From Dehalococcoidia bacterium (lineage in GTDB: Bacteria; Chloroflexota; Dehalococcoidia; GIF9; AB-539-J10), in assembly GCA_030606165.1 (NCBI GenBank), contig JAUWGZ010000019.1, positions 1 through 18,718 on the forward strand: a stretch of DNA of 18,718 bases, read 5' to 3'. Within the stretch, counting starts at the first letter, position 1; each line of letters opens with the position of its first letter. Below are positions 12,194 to 18,718 of the stretch, one piece after another. The notes beneath the pieces are model-generated. The model saw nothing but the letters and a program-made list of their open reading frames with translations, was not told the DNA's origin and searched no databases. The translations under genes were made by a program, and so were the position numbers.

Positions 12194-14314
12194 ATGGGTG
12201 TATCAGTTAAAGAAGAGGTAATCAAAACCAACTGTCGAGGATGCCATGGTGGATGTGGTGTTCTCGTTCACGTCAGAGACGGCACTATCGTCAAAATCGA
12301 AGGTGACCCCGACTTTCCTACCAACCACGGTAGCATGTGCAGCAAGGGCCTCGCCTTCCAGCAACTCGTATATCATCCAGATAGAGTCAAGTATCCACTC
12401 AAGCGAGTCGGTAAAAAAGGAGAGGGGAAGTGGGAGCGAATTTCGTGGGATGAGGCTTTCGATACCATTGTTAACAAACTGAAGCAGGTAATAAAAGAGA
12501 ATGGTGCGGAGTCCGTTGTACTGGCACAGGGCACCTCCAGAGAAGGCGAGTCCTTCCTGGCACGGTTTGGCAATCTACTGGGGACGCCCAATGTTATGGC
12601 TGCCGGGCATTTCTGCTACCTCCCCAGAGTCGGTGCCAGTCTGGTCACCTGCGGCAATCTTCCCATATGCGATTATGATGGCGATCCCAAGTGCGTGGTG
12701 GTATGGGGAAGCAATATATTCTGGACTAATCCCGATGAATATACCGGCGAGAACCTATGCCGGGTATTAGCACAAGGGGCGAAGCTAATTTCGATTGATC
12801 CCAGATTAACCTACACGTCAAGCCGGGCGGATGTCTGGCTCCAGCTCAGGCCGGGAACAGACGCTGCTCTGGCTCTTGGCATGCTGAATGTGATAATCAA
12901 TGAAGAACTCTATGATAAAGAGTTCGTGGAAAAATATACCCACGGCTGGGACCAGTTTGTAGAGCGGGTTAACCAATACCCTGTAGAGAAAGTGGCAGAG
13001 ATTACCTGGGTGCCGGCAGATAAGATAAGAGAGGCGGCGAGGTTGTTCGCCCAGACAAAGCCGGCTACCATTCAGTGGGGAATATCTATCGAGCAGAACA
13101 TTAATTGCATTGACAGTGACCGCCTTCTCATCGACTTACTGGCAGTCACTGGTAACCTGGATGTGAAGGGTGGAAGTATGTTCTTCCCGCCACCGAAAGG
13201 GCAAACGATAAGCCAGTTCACCTTTCACAAAGAACTCTCTCCGGAACAGAGCGCCAAGTATATAGCTGGGGATGCTCATAAGCTCTGTCATATGATAGGT
13301 CTGGTACCGGAAAACTATGTTTACAATGCTATTCTTACCGGCAAACCGTACCCCGTCAGAGCGGTCCTTTTGCAAGCTTCCAATCCGGTTATCACCAGGC
13401 CTAATGCCAAGATGGCCTATGAGGCATTGAGTAAGGTTGAATTCTTCTCGGTGGCTGATTTCTTCCTGACGCCGACTGCGGAACTGGCGGATATCTTCCT
13501 GCCAGCGGCTACATGGTTGGAGGTGGACTACACAGGTGGATTCTTCTTCCGCTGGGGATACATATTTCCCAGGAAAAAAATCGTCCAGATTGGCGAATGC
13601 AAGTCTGATTTTGAGATATGGAATGAACTGGGGAGAAGAATGGGACAGAAACAGTGGGGGGCCAACCATATAGGTGACCTTGACCAGATATTAGCTCCCG
13701 CTGGACTTACCTGGGCCGATGTCCGGGATAAGCCCTTCTTGAGAGGCGAGGTGAAATATAGAAAGTATCTGGAAAGGGGGTTCTCCACTCCCACTCGCAA
13801 GGTTGAGCTTTACTGCACTACCTTTGAGAAGTGGGGGTATGACCCACTACCGACATACAAGGAAGCACCGGAGAGCCCGGTAAGCAATCCGAAGGTGGCG
13901 AAGGACTATCCGTATATCCTGATAACCGGTCCCAGGTCACCTGTCTTCTTCCATTCTGAGCACCGCATGATTCCCTGGCTTCGTGAGTGTCACCCTGACC
14001 CCATTATTGAAATACATCCCGATACAGCGAAAAAACACGGCATCAAGGAAGGCGACTGGGTGTATATTGAAAGCCCCAGGGGGAGAATTAAACAGCGAGC
14101 CAGGATGGCACCGGGAATTCACCCTCAGGTGGTATGCATCCAGCACGGGTGGTGGTTCCCCGAAATAAAAACACCGGACCATGGATGGGACCAGTCCAAC
14201 AGCAATATCCTTACCGATAATGACCCCAAGACCCTTGATATATCTTTCGGTGCCAGCAACCTGAGAACCCTGATGTGTAAAATATATCCTGTGGAGCAAG
14301 AGGAGGCAAAATAA
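12194..14314 (+). CDS. Acetylene-hydratase-like Mo/W bis-MGD oxidoreductase (DMSO reductase family)
   Basis: 706 residues, cytoplasmic (no Tat signal). The [4Fe-4S] ligands are C14, C17, C21 and C49. C141 in GHFCYLPR is in position to ligate Mo or W. RVKYPLKRVG and WERISWDEAFD (about 65-90), LRPGTDAALALGMLNVIINEELYDKEFVE (middle) and the C-terminal MGD-binding domain are typical. These blocks resemble Pelobacter acetylene hydratase (known W enzyme with [4Fe-4S] and Cys141). In that enzyme the residue after the second cluster Cys is the catalytic Asp13; here it is His18, so acetylene hydration is doubtful. A strong AAGGAGG precedes the ATG. The stop overlaps the next start by one base, so the flavoprotein at 14314 is probably its electron-transfer partner. 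Substrate unknown. Confidence 0.9.
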   Translation: MGVSVKEEVIKTNCRGCHGGCGVLVHVRDGTIVKIEGDPDFPTNHGSMCSKGLAFQQLVYHPDRVKYPLKRVGKKGEGKWERISWDEAFDTIVNKLKQVIKENGAESVVLAQGTSREGESFLARFGNLLGTPNVMAAGHFCYLPRVGASLVTCGNLPICDYDGDPKCVVVWGSNIFWTNPDEYTGENLCRVLAQGAKLISIDPRLTYTSSRADVWLQLRPGTDAALALGMLNVIINEELYDKEFVEKYTHGWDQFVERVNQYPVEKVAEITWVPADKIREAARLFAQTKPATIQWGISIEQNINCIDSDRLLIDLLAVTGNLDVKGGSMFFPPPKGQTISQFTFHKELSPEQSAKYIAGDAHKLCHMIGLVPENYVYNAILTGKPYPVRAVLLQASNPVITRPNAKMAYEALSKVEFFSVADFFLTPTAELADIFLPAATWLEVDYTGGFFFRWGYIFPRKKIVQIGECKSDFEIWNELGRRMGQKQWGANHIGDLDQILAPAGLTWADVRDKPFLRGEVKYRKYLERGFSTPTRKVELYCTTFEKWGYDPLPTYKEAPESPVSNPKVAKDYPYILITGPRSPVFFHSEHRMIPWLRECHPDPIIEIHPDTAKKHGIKEGDWVYIESPRGRIKQRARMAPGIHPQVVCIQHGWWFPEIKTPDHGWDQSNSNILTDNDPKTLDISFGASNLRTLMCKIYPVEQEEAK

Positions 14315-15966
14315 TGATTAAAGAATATAAACGCGTAACCGTTGCTGACAATTGTACGGGTTGCTTCGCCTGTGAAGTGGCCTGCAAACAGGAGCATCAC
14401 TTCCCAGTAGGGCCGAGGTGGATAAGAGTCTATCCCGATATAAGAGAGACGGACGGGGGGTTGCGGTTCACTTACCACGTTATCGAGTGCCATCGTGCAG
14501 CCACCCCTTCATGTACTGCTGCCTGTCCGGGAGGGTTGAACGTCTGGAAGTATGTGAACCTCGCTGCAGTCGGTAGATTTGAGGAAGCGCTGGAAACGAT
14601 AAGAAAAACCACGGCTTTTGCCGGAGTCCTCGGTTATGTTTGCACCCGACCCTGTGAGTCAAGTTGTGAACGAGGCAATATCGATATTCCAATAGCTATC
14701 CGTTCTATAAAAGCGTTCTTGGCTGACTATGAGCTAAAGGCAGGTCGGAAGAAGGCAACGCCAGTGGAAAAGACGAAGAAAGATAAGGTGGCCATTGTTG
14801 GGGCTGGACCGGGAGGGCTTTCCTGTGCTTATGACCTCATAAGGCAGGGTTACCCGGTTACCGTGTTCGAGGCTAGCTCGAAAGCCGGTGGGCTCATGCG
14901 CTGGGGTATCCCTGAGTTCAGATTGCCCAGGAACATAGTAGATAATGAGATAAGCTACATTGAAGAGCTGGGAGTAGAGATAAAGACAAACACTCCTGTG
15001 AAGGCGCTGGATGACCTCTTCAAGCAGGGATACAAGGCGATATACCTGGCTACTGGTTGCCCGGTAAACCTGAAGCTTGGCATTCCCAATGAGGATGCCG
15101 AGGGTATAATCTATGTCCTCGACTTCCTGAAGCGGGTAAGTTCCGGGGCTGATGTCAAACTGGGTAATCGCGTAGCGGTTATCGGGGGTGGTAATGCGGC
15201 TATAGATGCGGCAAGAGTTGCTAAGCGCCAGGGTGCGAAGGAAGTGCACCTCGTCTGCCTGGAATGCACAGACCTGACCAGCAAGGACAGGATGCCAGCT
15301 CAAGACTACGAGATTCAAGAAGCGGATAAAGAAGGTGTAGTTATCCACCCTTCCCTGGGCCCGAAGCAATTTTTGGTTAAGGACGGTAAAGTTACCGGCT
15401 TTGAGACTATAGCCTGCACATCTGTCCGGGAGGAGGACGGCACATTCCTGCCAAAGTATGGCGGCTCGGCTGCTACTATAGAAGCAGACACGGTCATAGT
15501 TGCTATTGGACAGGCAGTGGATAAGGAGGCCTTCAAAGAGATAGATAAAGATAGGGCCGTCAAAGTGGATGGCTTCTCATTTGCAACGAGCAAGGAAGGT
15601 ATCTTTGCCGGTGGTGATGTGGTGCCCGGCCCGAGTGATATTATCGGTGCCATTGGTGCCGCCAAGGAAGCAGCTATTTCCATTGACCGTTATCTCCGTG
15701 GTGTGGATACGAGGGAGGACAGGATAATAAACTTCAGGCTGGTTAACGGCGCACCCCTGGAGAAAATCACCAAGGAAGGGGTCGTAACCACCCTGGATGA
15801 ACAGTTGGCTATAGCTGAAGCCAAACGCTGCTTAAATTGCGGCACGTGTGAGGCGGGACTTGACGTTGGCAAGCAACCGGCGTGTGCCAGTGCCTGTCCG
15901 GCTCACGCCCTCTATTATCATGATATGTGGGTGCTTACTCCCAAAGAAGTTATGTATAAGCTATAG
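14314..15966 (+). CDS. GltD-like FAD/NAD(P)H oxidoreductase with ferredoxin segments at both ends
   Basis: 550 residues. Residues 1-45 are the start of a DmsB/NrfC-type ferredoxin: C14, C17, C20, C24 and the QEHHFPVGPRWIRVYPD context. Residues about 55-135 form the GltD Fe-S domain (C59, C67, C71, C110, C114, C118). FAD binds at GAGPGGLS (163-170), NAD(P)H at GGGNAAIDAAR (291-301), and FAGGDVVPGP (431-440) closes the FAD site. Residues 504-535 hold C506, C509, C512, C524 and C528 in a PACASACPAHAL context, like the second half of a DmsB ferredoxin. It likely links the Mo/W enzyme to NAD(P)H, either as reductase or as acceptor. The one-base overlap with the upstream stop indicates coupled translation. 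A terminator follows. Fusion layout is seen; the electron path is inferred. Confidence 0.88.
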   Translation: MIKEYKRVTVADNCTGCFACEVACKQEHHFPVGPRWIRVYPDIRETDGGLRFTYHVIECHRAATPSCTAACPGGLNVWKYVNLAAVGRFEEALETIRKTTAFAGVLGYVCTRPCESSCERGNIDIPIAIRSIKAFLADYELKAGRKKATPVEKTKKDKVAIVGAGPGGLSCAYDLIRQGYPVTVFEASSKAGGLMRWGIPEFRLPRNIVDNEISYIEELGVEIKTNTPVKALDDLFKQGYKAIYLATGCPVNLKLGIPNEDAEGIIYVLDFLKRVSSGADVKLGNRVAVIGGGNAAIDAARVAKRQGAKEVHLVCLECTDLTSKDRMPAQDYEIQEADKEGVVIHPSLGPKQFLVKDGKVTGFETIACTSVREEDGTFLPKYGGSAATIEADTVIVAIGQAVDKEAFKEIDKDRAVKVDGFSFATSKEGIFAGGDVVPGPSDIIGAIGAAKEAAISIDRYLRGVDTREDRIINFRLVNGAPLEKITKEGVVTTLDEQLAIAEAKRCLNCGTCEAGLDVGKQPACASACPAHALYYHDMWVLTPKEVMYKL

Positions 15967-16016
15967 GATGTGACATAATATCGGTTGAGATTAAATAAAG
16001 AGTATATAGGTATGAC

Positions 16017-16047
16017 AGGTGGCCCCCTAACCAGGGGTCACCTTTTT
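16017..16047 (+). terminator. Rho-independent terminator after the Mo/W enzyme operon
   Basis: The arms AGGTGGCCCC and GGGGTCACCT form a 10-base-pair stem with one G-T pair and a loop of about seven bases, followed by TTTTT (16043-16047). It isolates the inserted operon from rplJ-rplL. Confidence 0.85.
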
Positions 16048-16250
16048 AATGCTTTCTGCTCATATTGCTCCCTATTGGCAATGCCATCAACAAAAGTTCT
16101 ACCAACCCCGGCGCTTATGAGGGTTATTCCGGCCGTTGTCAGATTGAAGGCCAGTTTGTCTGCCTCTTCAGCATCTGATACCGAGAGGTTAACGGCTATT
16201 ATGGAGACCTACCCACCTTCCTCGATGTATTCTTTGACTAATTGATTTCT
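16038..16250 (-). pseudogene. Possible C-terminal gene fragment, one in-frame amber codon
   Basis: Reading the minus strand, one frame gives QLVKEYIEEGG, TAG, then VSIIAVNLSVSDAEEADK, LAFNLTTAGITLISAGVG and RTFVDGIANREQYEQKALKR ending in TGA at 16038. The composition and hydrophobic pattern look protein-like on both sides of the TAG, which suggests a decayed 3' gene end. Family not recognised. It overlaps the terminator at one end and the rplJ promoter at the other. Confidence 0.35.
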
Positions 16251-16261
16251 TGTGTTATAAT
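16234..16261 (+). promoter_or_regulatory. Promoter of the rplJ-rplL operon
   Basis: TTGACT (16234-16239) and a perfect TATAAT (16256-16261) are separated by 16 bases. The predicted start, near 16268, falls exactly at the beginning of the L10 leader. Confidence 0.75.
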
Positions 16262-16265
16262 AGAC

Positions 16266-16356
16266 CGGCGCCAGTGACAGCAGGTACCCTGAGGGTTTAA
16301 ATAACTTGCCTGCCGAGGCTGAAGTTAACCCTGTGTTCGCTGGCACAGGGATTTTT
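16266..16356 (+). ncRNA. Ribosomal protein L10 leader with terminator-like attenuator
   Basis: The RNA has the conserved features of the L10 leader: CCAGTGACAGCAGGTAC, a variable hairpin, then CCTGCCGAGGC pairing back to AGCAGG (the kink-turn that binds L10-L12). Downstream CCCTGTG (16329-16335) pairs with CACAGGG (16344-16350), followed by TTTTT, an intrinsic terminator. When L10-L12 accumulate, the leader is expected to favour termination, as in Bacillus. It lies 50 bases before the rplJ ATG. Confidence 0.85.
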
Positions 16357-16406
16357 ATTATAGATTTCCTTTCCCATGACAGGAGGGGATTAAAAAGAGG
16401 GCGAAT

Positions 16407-16928
16407 ATGTTAAGAGAAAAGAAAGTGCAAATAGTAAGCAATCTAGCCGACGATTTGTCGCGGAGCACTATTATCATCGCTACCAATTATCAGGGCCTGC
16501 TTGCTAAACAAATGGCTGAATTGCGTAATGCTCTGGCAAAAGCAGGTGTCGGGTATCATGTGGTCAAAAACACTCTGGTTTATCGTGCCGCTGACCAGGC
16601 AGGCAAGCCACAACTGAGGGATATAATCGAGGGTCCTGTGGCCCTGGCCTTCGGCTACGATGACATAGTTAATACAGCTAAAGTTCTTAACCAATATATC
16701 AAATCTGCGGCATTATCTTTACAAATTATAGGAGGATTGTTAGGGGACCAAATTCTGCCTCCAGAGAAAGTGGTAAGCCTGGCTAATTTGCCACCTAGAG
16801 AAGTTCTCATCTCCAAACTAATTGGGCAATTACAAGCCCCCGTAGTAATTTTACATAATATTCTCAGCTCTCCCTTGCAGGGGCTATTGAGCGTGTTACA
16901 AAACAGAGCTCAAACTATTAGCAAATAA
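16407..16928 (+). CDS. rplJ: 50S ribosomal protein L10
   Basis: 173 residues, normal length. The N-terminal RNA-binding domain shows LREKKVQIVSNLADDL, the STIIIATNYQGL strand and the HVVKNTLVYRAA box (near 51-62). The C-terminal helix (about 135-173), which anchors L7/L12 dimers, is present. GAGGG lies five bases before the ATG. L10 binds its own leader together with L7/L12 for autoregulation. It is 14 bases from rplL. Confidence 0.97.
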   Translation: MLREKKVQIVSNLADDLSRSTIIIATNYQGLLAKQMAELRNALAKAGVGYHVVKNTLVYRAADQAGKPQLRDIIEGPVALAFGYDDIVNTAKVLNQYIKSAALSLQIIGGLLGDQILPPEKVVSLANLPPREVLISKLIGQLQAPVVILHNILSSPLQGLLSVLQNRAQTISK

Positions 16929-16942
16929 CAAAGGAGGACATC

Positions 16943-17581
16943 ATGTCGCCAGAAGAAGTAAAGAAAGAAACTAAGGAAGGGGAGGTAAAGAAAGCTTCAA
17001 GAGCAAAGAAAGAGGTTAAGGAAGCGGAGGTAAAGGAAGCTCCAATGGCACAGAAGGAAGTTAAGGAAGAGGCGGTAAAGGAAGCTCCAACGGCACAGAA
17101 AGAAGTTAAGGAAGAACAGGTAAAGGAAGTTCCAAAGGCAAGCAAAGAAGTTAAGGAAGAAGCGGTAAAGGAAGCTCCAAGGGCAAAGAAAGAGGCCAAG
17201 GGTTTGACAAAGGAGGAAATTATCGCTGCCATTAAGACTATGACAGTGCTGGATCTGGCTGATTTGGTCAAGACTCTAGAGAATGAATTCGGGGTTAGTG
17301 CTGCCCCTGTAGCAGCAGCACCGGCAGCTGCTCCTGGCGAGCAAGCAGCAGCACCCTCAGCAGAGGAGAAGACAGAATTCACCGTCACCCTAAAGAGCTT
17401 CGGCGAGAAGAAAATCGAAGTTATCAAGGCAGTGCGTGAGGTAACCACTCTCGGATTAAAGCAAGCTAAGGATTTGGTAGAGGCTGCTCCACAGGTAGTC
17501 AAAGAAGGCGTCCCCAAGGAAGAGGCCGAAACAACAAAACAGAAATTAGAAGCTGCTGGAGCGACTGTAGAGATTAAGTAG
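16943..17581 (+). CDS. rplL: 50S ribosomal protein L7/L12 with a repetitive N-terminal extension
   Basis: 212 residues, whereas the family is about 120-130. The normal protein begins near residue 87 (LTKEEIIAAIKTMTVLDLADLVKTLENEFGV), with the Ala/Pro hinge (about 116-134) and the C-terminal domain that recruits translation GTPases (KTEFTVTLKSFGEKKIEVIKAVREVTTLGLKQAKDLVE). In front are five 15-residue units (residues 8-82), consensus KEVKEEAVKEAPxAx. The ATG at 16943 follows a clear AAAGGAGG. No start codon with a good ribosome binding site precedes the normal domain except AAAGGAGG inside the repeat end (17210-17217), without a suitable ATG after it, so the extension is probably translated. 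Confidence 0.97.
   Translation: MSPEEVKKETKEGEVKKASRAKKEVKEAEVKEAPMAQKEVKEEAVKEAPTAQKEVKEEQVKEVPKASKEVKEEAVKEAPRAKKEAKGLTKEEIIAAIKTMTVLDLADLVKTLENEFGVSAAPVAAAPAAAPGEQAAAPSAEEKTEFTVTLKSFGEKKIEVIKAVREVTTLGLKQAKDLVEAAPQVVKEGVPKEEAETTKQKLEAAGATVEIK
16964..17188 (+). repeat. Five 45-base tandem repeats within rplL
   Basis: The units encode 15-residue blocks KETKEGEVKKASRAK, KEVKEAEVKEAPMAQ, KEVKEEAVKEAPTAQ, KEVKEEQVKEVPKAS and KEVKEEAVKEAPRAK. The middle units are most alike at the DNA level, which points to recent amplification. The predicted structure is a highly charged helix or coil. Confidence 0.9.
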
Positions 17582-17625
17582 GGTCACCTCGAAATTTCCG
17601 AATTTTTGAGGGGAAGTTGAGTAAC

Positions 17626-17886
17626 ATGCCTCTGGCTAGTTACCAAGTCATTTTAGTGCTGGGAGGATGTTTCCTTCTTCTGGGGATCATTTTTATTCTC
17701 TGGAACAAGAGGGAAAAGAAAAGATACTACAATTCTATTTTGCTAACCCGAAGAGATATTAAGGAGACTATAACCCATGAACACGAGCGTTTCTGGCTAC
17801 AAGCCTGGCAAATAGGAGGCAGGATTTCCCTTGTCGTCGGCATTGTACTGTTGATTATTGGCGGGATTATGAAAGTATTCTCGTGA
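17626..17886 (+). CDS. Small two-helix membrane protein, unknown function
   Basis: 86 residues from ATG at 17626. A TTG three codons earlier (17617) is possible, but its GAGGGG would be only three bases away, against 12 for the ATG. Hydrophobic helices at about 7-26 and 64-84 flank a basic, polar loop (NKREKKRYYNS, then an HEHERFW segment). It follows rplL by 44 bases and may be read through from it. It converges with comM. Family not recognised. Confidence 0.7.
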   Translation: MPLASYQVILVLGGCFLLLGIIFILWNKREKKRYYNSILLTRRDIKETITHEHERFWLQAWQIGGRISLVVGIVLLIIGGIMKVFS

Positions 17887-17926
17887 AGGAAAGGATTCTC
17901 TCACACCTCAAGACCAGGTTTTAGGT

Positions 17927-18718
17927 TTAAATTATTTCCTTATGCCGATACTGTAGAGCTTCAGCCATATGGTGTGTCTTGATGATGTCGCTGTGTTCTA
18001 AGTCAGCGATGGTGCGGGAAAGCTTGAGGATGCGATGGAAGGCACGGCCGGTGAGGTGAAGCTGCTTCATGGCGGCGCGAAGCAGGCTCTGAGCTGCCGG
18101 TTCCACTGTGCAGAATTCCTTCACCTCCTTAGGCGTCATATCGGCATTGCACTTCAGCTCCGTCCCTCGAAAACGACCAAGTTGTATTTCATGTGCTGTC
18201 TTGACCCTGGCCCTGACTTTATCCGAGCTTTCCCCGGACTTCTCTTCAGTGAGCTTTTCATAATCAATATGGGGAACATCAACAAATATATCAATACGGT
18301 CCAGTAATGGTCCACTTATCTTTTTATGATAGCGAGAGATTTCTCCCGACGAGCATTTACATTCCTTAAACGGGTCGCCATAGTACCCACAAGGGCAGGG
18401 GTTCATAGCTGCAACCAGCATAAAGCTAGCAGGGAAAGTAACACTGCCATGAGCACGGCTGACGGTAATTGTTCTGTCCTCTATTGGTTGGCGCAGCGAT
18501 TCCAAGGTGGTGTGCCCAAACTCAGGGAATTCATCCAGAAAAAGTACCCCGTGGTGCCCCAGGCTTATCTCCCCGGGCCTTGGCCATTGCCCCCCGCCCA
18601 CCAAGCCAGCATGGGAAATAGTATAGTGAGGGGAGCGAAAAGGGCGCTCTACAACGATGGGAGTGTCTTGCGGTAACAATCCACTAACGCTGTAAATCTT
18701 GGTTACCTCGATAGCTTC
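17927..18718 (-). CDS. comM: ComM/YifB-type AAA+ ATPase (Mg-chelatase-like), C-terminal part
   Basis: The last 263 codons; the N-terminal Lon-like domain and Walker A lie beyond the window. Visible are EVTKIYSVSGLLP, ERPFRSPHYTISHAGLVGGG, the Walker B GVLFLDEFPEF, sensor 1 AAMNPCPCGYYGDP, SGPLLDRIDIFVDVP with the arginine finger, and the C-terminal Mg-chelatase helical domain (LHLTGRAFHRILKLSRTIADL). ComM of Vibrio and Haemophilus is a hexameric helicase that promotes branch migration in natural transformation, and homologues are widespread in non-competent bacteria. It converges on the small membrane protein gene, with about 40 bases between them. Confidence 0.95.
   Translation of the reverse strand, partial: EAIEVTKIYSVSGLLPQDTPIVVERPFRSPHYTISHAGLVGGGQWPRPGEISLGHHGVLFLDEFPEFGHTTLESLRQPIEDRTITVSRAHGSVTFPASFMLVAAMNPCPCGYYGDPFKECKCSSGEISRYHKKISGPLLDRIDIFVDVPHIDYEKLTEEKSGESSDKVRARVKTAHEIQLGRFRGTELKCNADMTPKEVKEFCTVEPAAQSLLRAAMKQLHLTGRAFHRILKLSRTIADLEHSDIIKTHHMAEALQYRHKEII

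Noticed and set aside
17588..17612. CCTCGAAATT / AATTTTTGAGG hairpin after rplL
   Set aside because: The stem needs a bulge and is AT-rich, and no T-run follows, so it is a poor terminator. It may only partly mask the next ribosome binding site.
1..18718. CRISPR arrays, integrases, restriction-modification or toxin-antitoxin genes
   Set aside because: None was seen. The tandem repeats present lie inside coding regions or are only two units long, without spacers.

Overview
The window looks like a chromosomal piece of a Chloroflexota bacterium, most likely Dehalococcoidia-like. That placement rests on the style of the EF-Tu and ribosomal proteins and on the anaerobic, molybdopterin-rich gene content. 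It is an inference, because no database search was possible.

The backbone is a translation and transcription block. On the minus strand lie rpsB and the first codons of tsf (1-1123). Divergently, on the plus strand, a well-formed promoter leads into tRNA-Thr(TGT) and tRNA-Tyr(GTA), followed by a broken 5' half of tRNA-Thr(GGT). An intact tRNA-Thr(GGT) then precedes tuf, rpmG, secE, nusG, rplK and rplA (to 6391). The rplJ-rplL pair follows only at 16407-17581, with its own promoter and an L10-type leader/attenuator. A small membrane protein gene (+) and the 3' part of comM (-) close the window. rpoB and rpoC do not follow rplL.

Two insertions interrupt the backbone. The first (about 1532-2880) splits the tRNA-tuf operon inside tRNA-Thr(GGT). 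It carries minus-strand remnants: the C-terminal piece of what looks like an HUH rolling-circle replication initiator, and a two-helix membrane protein. The second (about 6392-16260, nearly 10 kb) separates rplA from the rplJ leader. It holds a flavodoxin-like protein, a relic of an IS200/REP-type (Y1) transposase with two amber codons, a bifunctional NAD(P)HX epimerase/dehydratase and a zinc alcohol dehydrogenase. Two tandem paralogous cupins, a short-chain dehydrogenase, an acetylene-hydratase-like Mo/W bis-MGD enzyme and a flavoprotein complete it. In that flavoprotein a GltD-like NAD(P)H/FAD module sits between two half-ferredoxin segments.

The cupin-cupin-SDR-Mo/W enzyme-flavoprotein run is the best candidate for an undescribed metabolic system. 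The Mo/W enzyme resembles acetylene hydratase and keeps a Cys at position 141, but it has His where the catalytic Asp should follow the second cluster Cys. It is translationally coupled to a flavoprotein that could exchange electrons with NAD(P)H. A promoter with an overlapping inverted repeat and two 68-bp tandem repeats precede this pair, and a strong terminator follows it. The substrate cannot be read from the sequence.

Both S2 and L7/L12 carry long, repetitive, charged extensions at the DNA and protein level. Sharing this between two unrelated ribosomal proteins in one locus is unusual.
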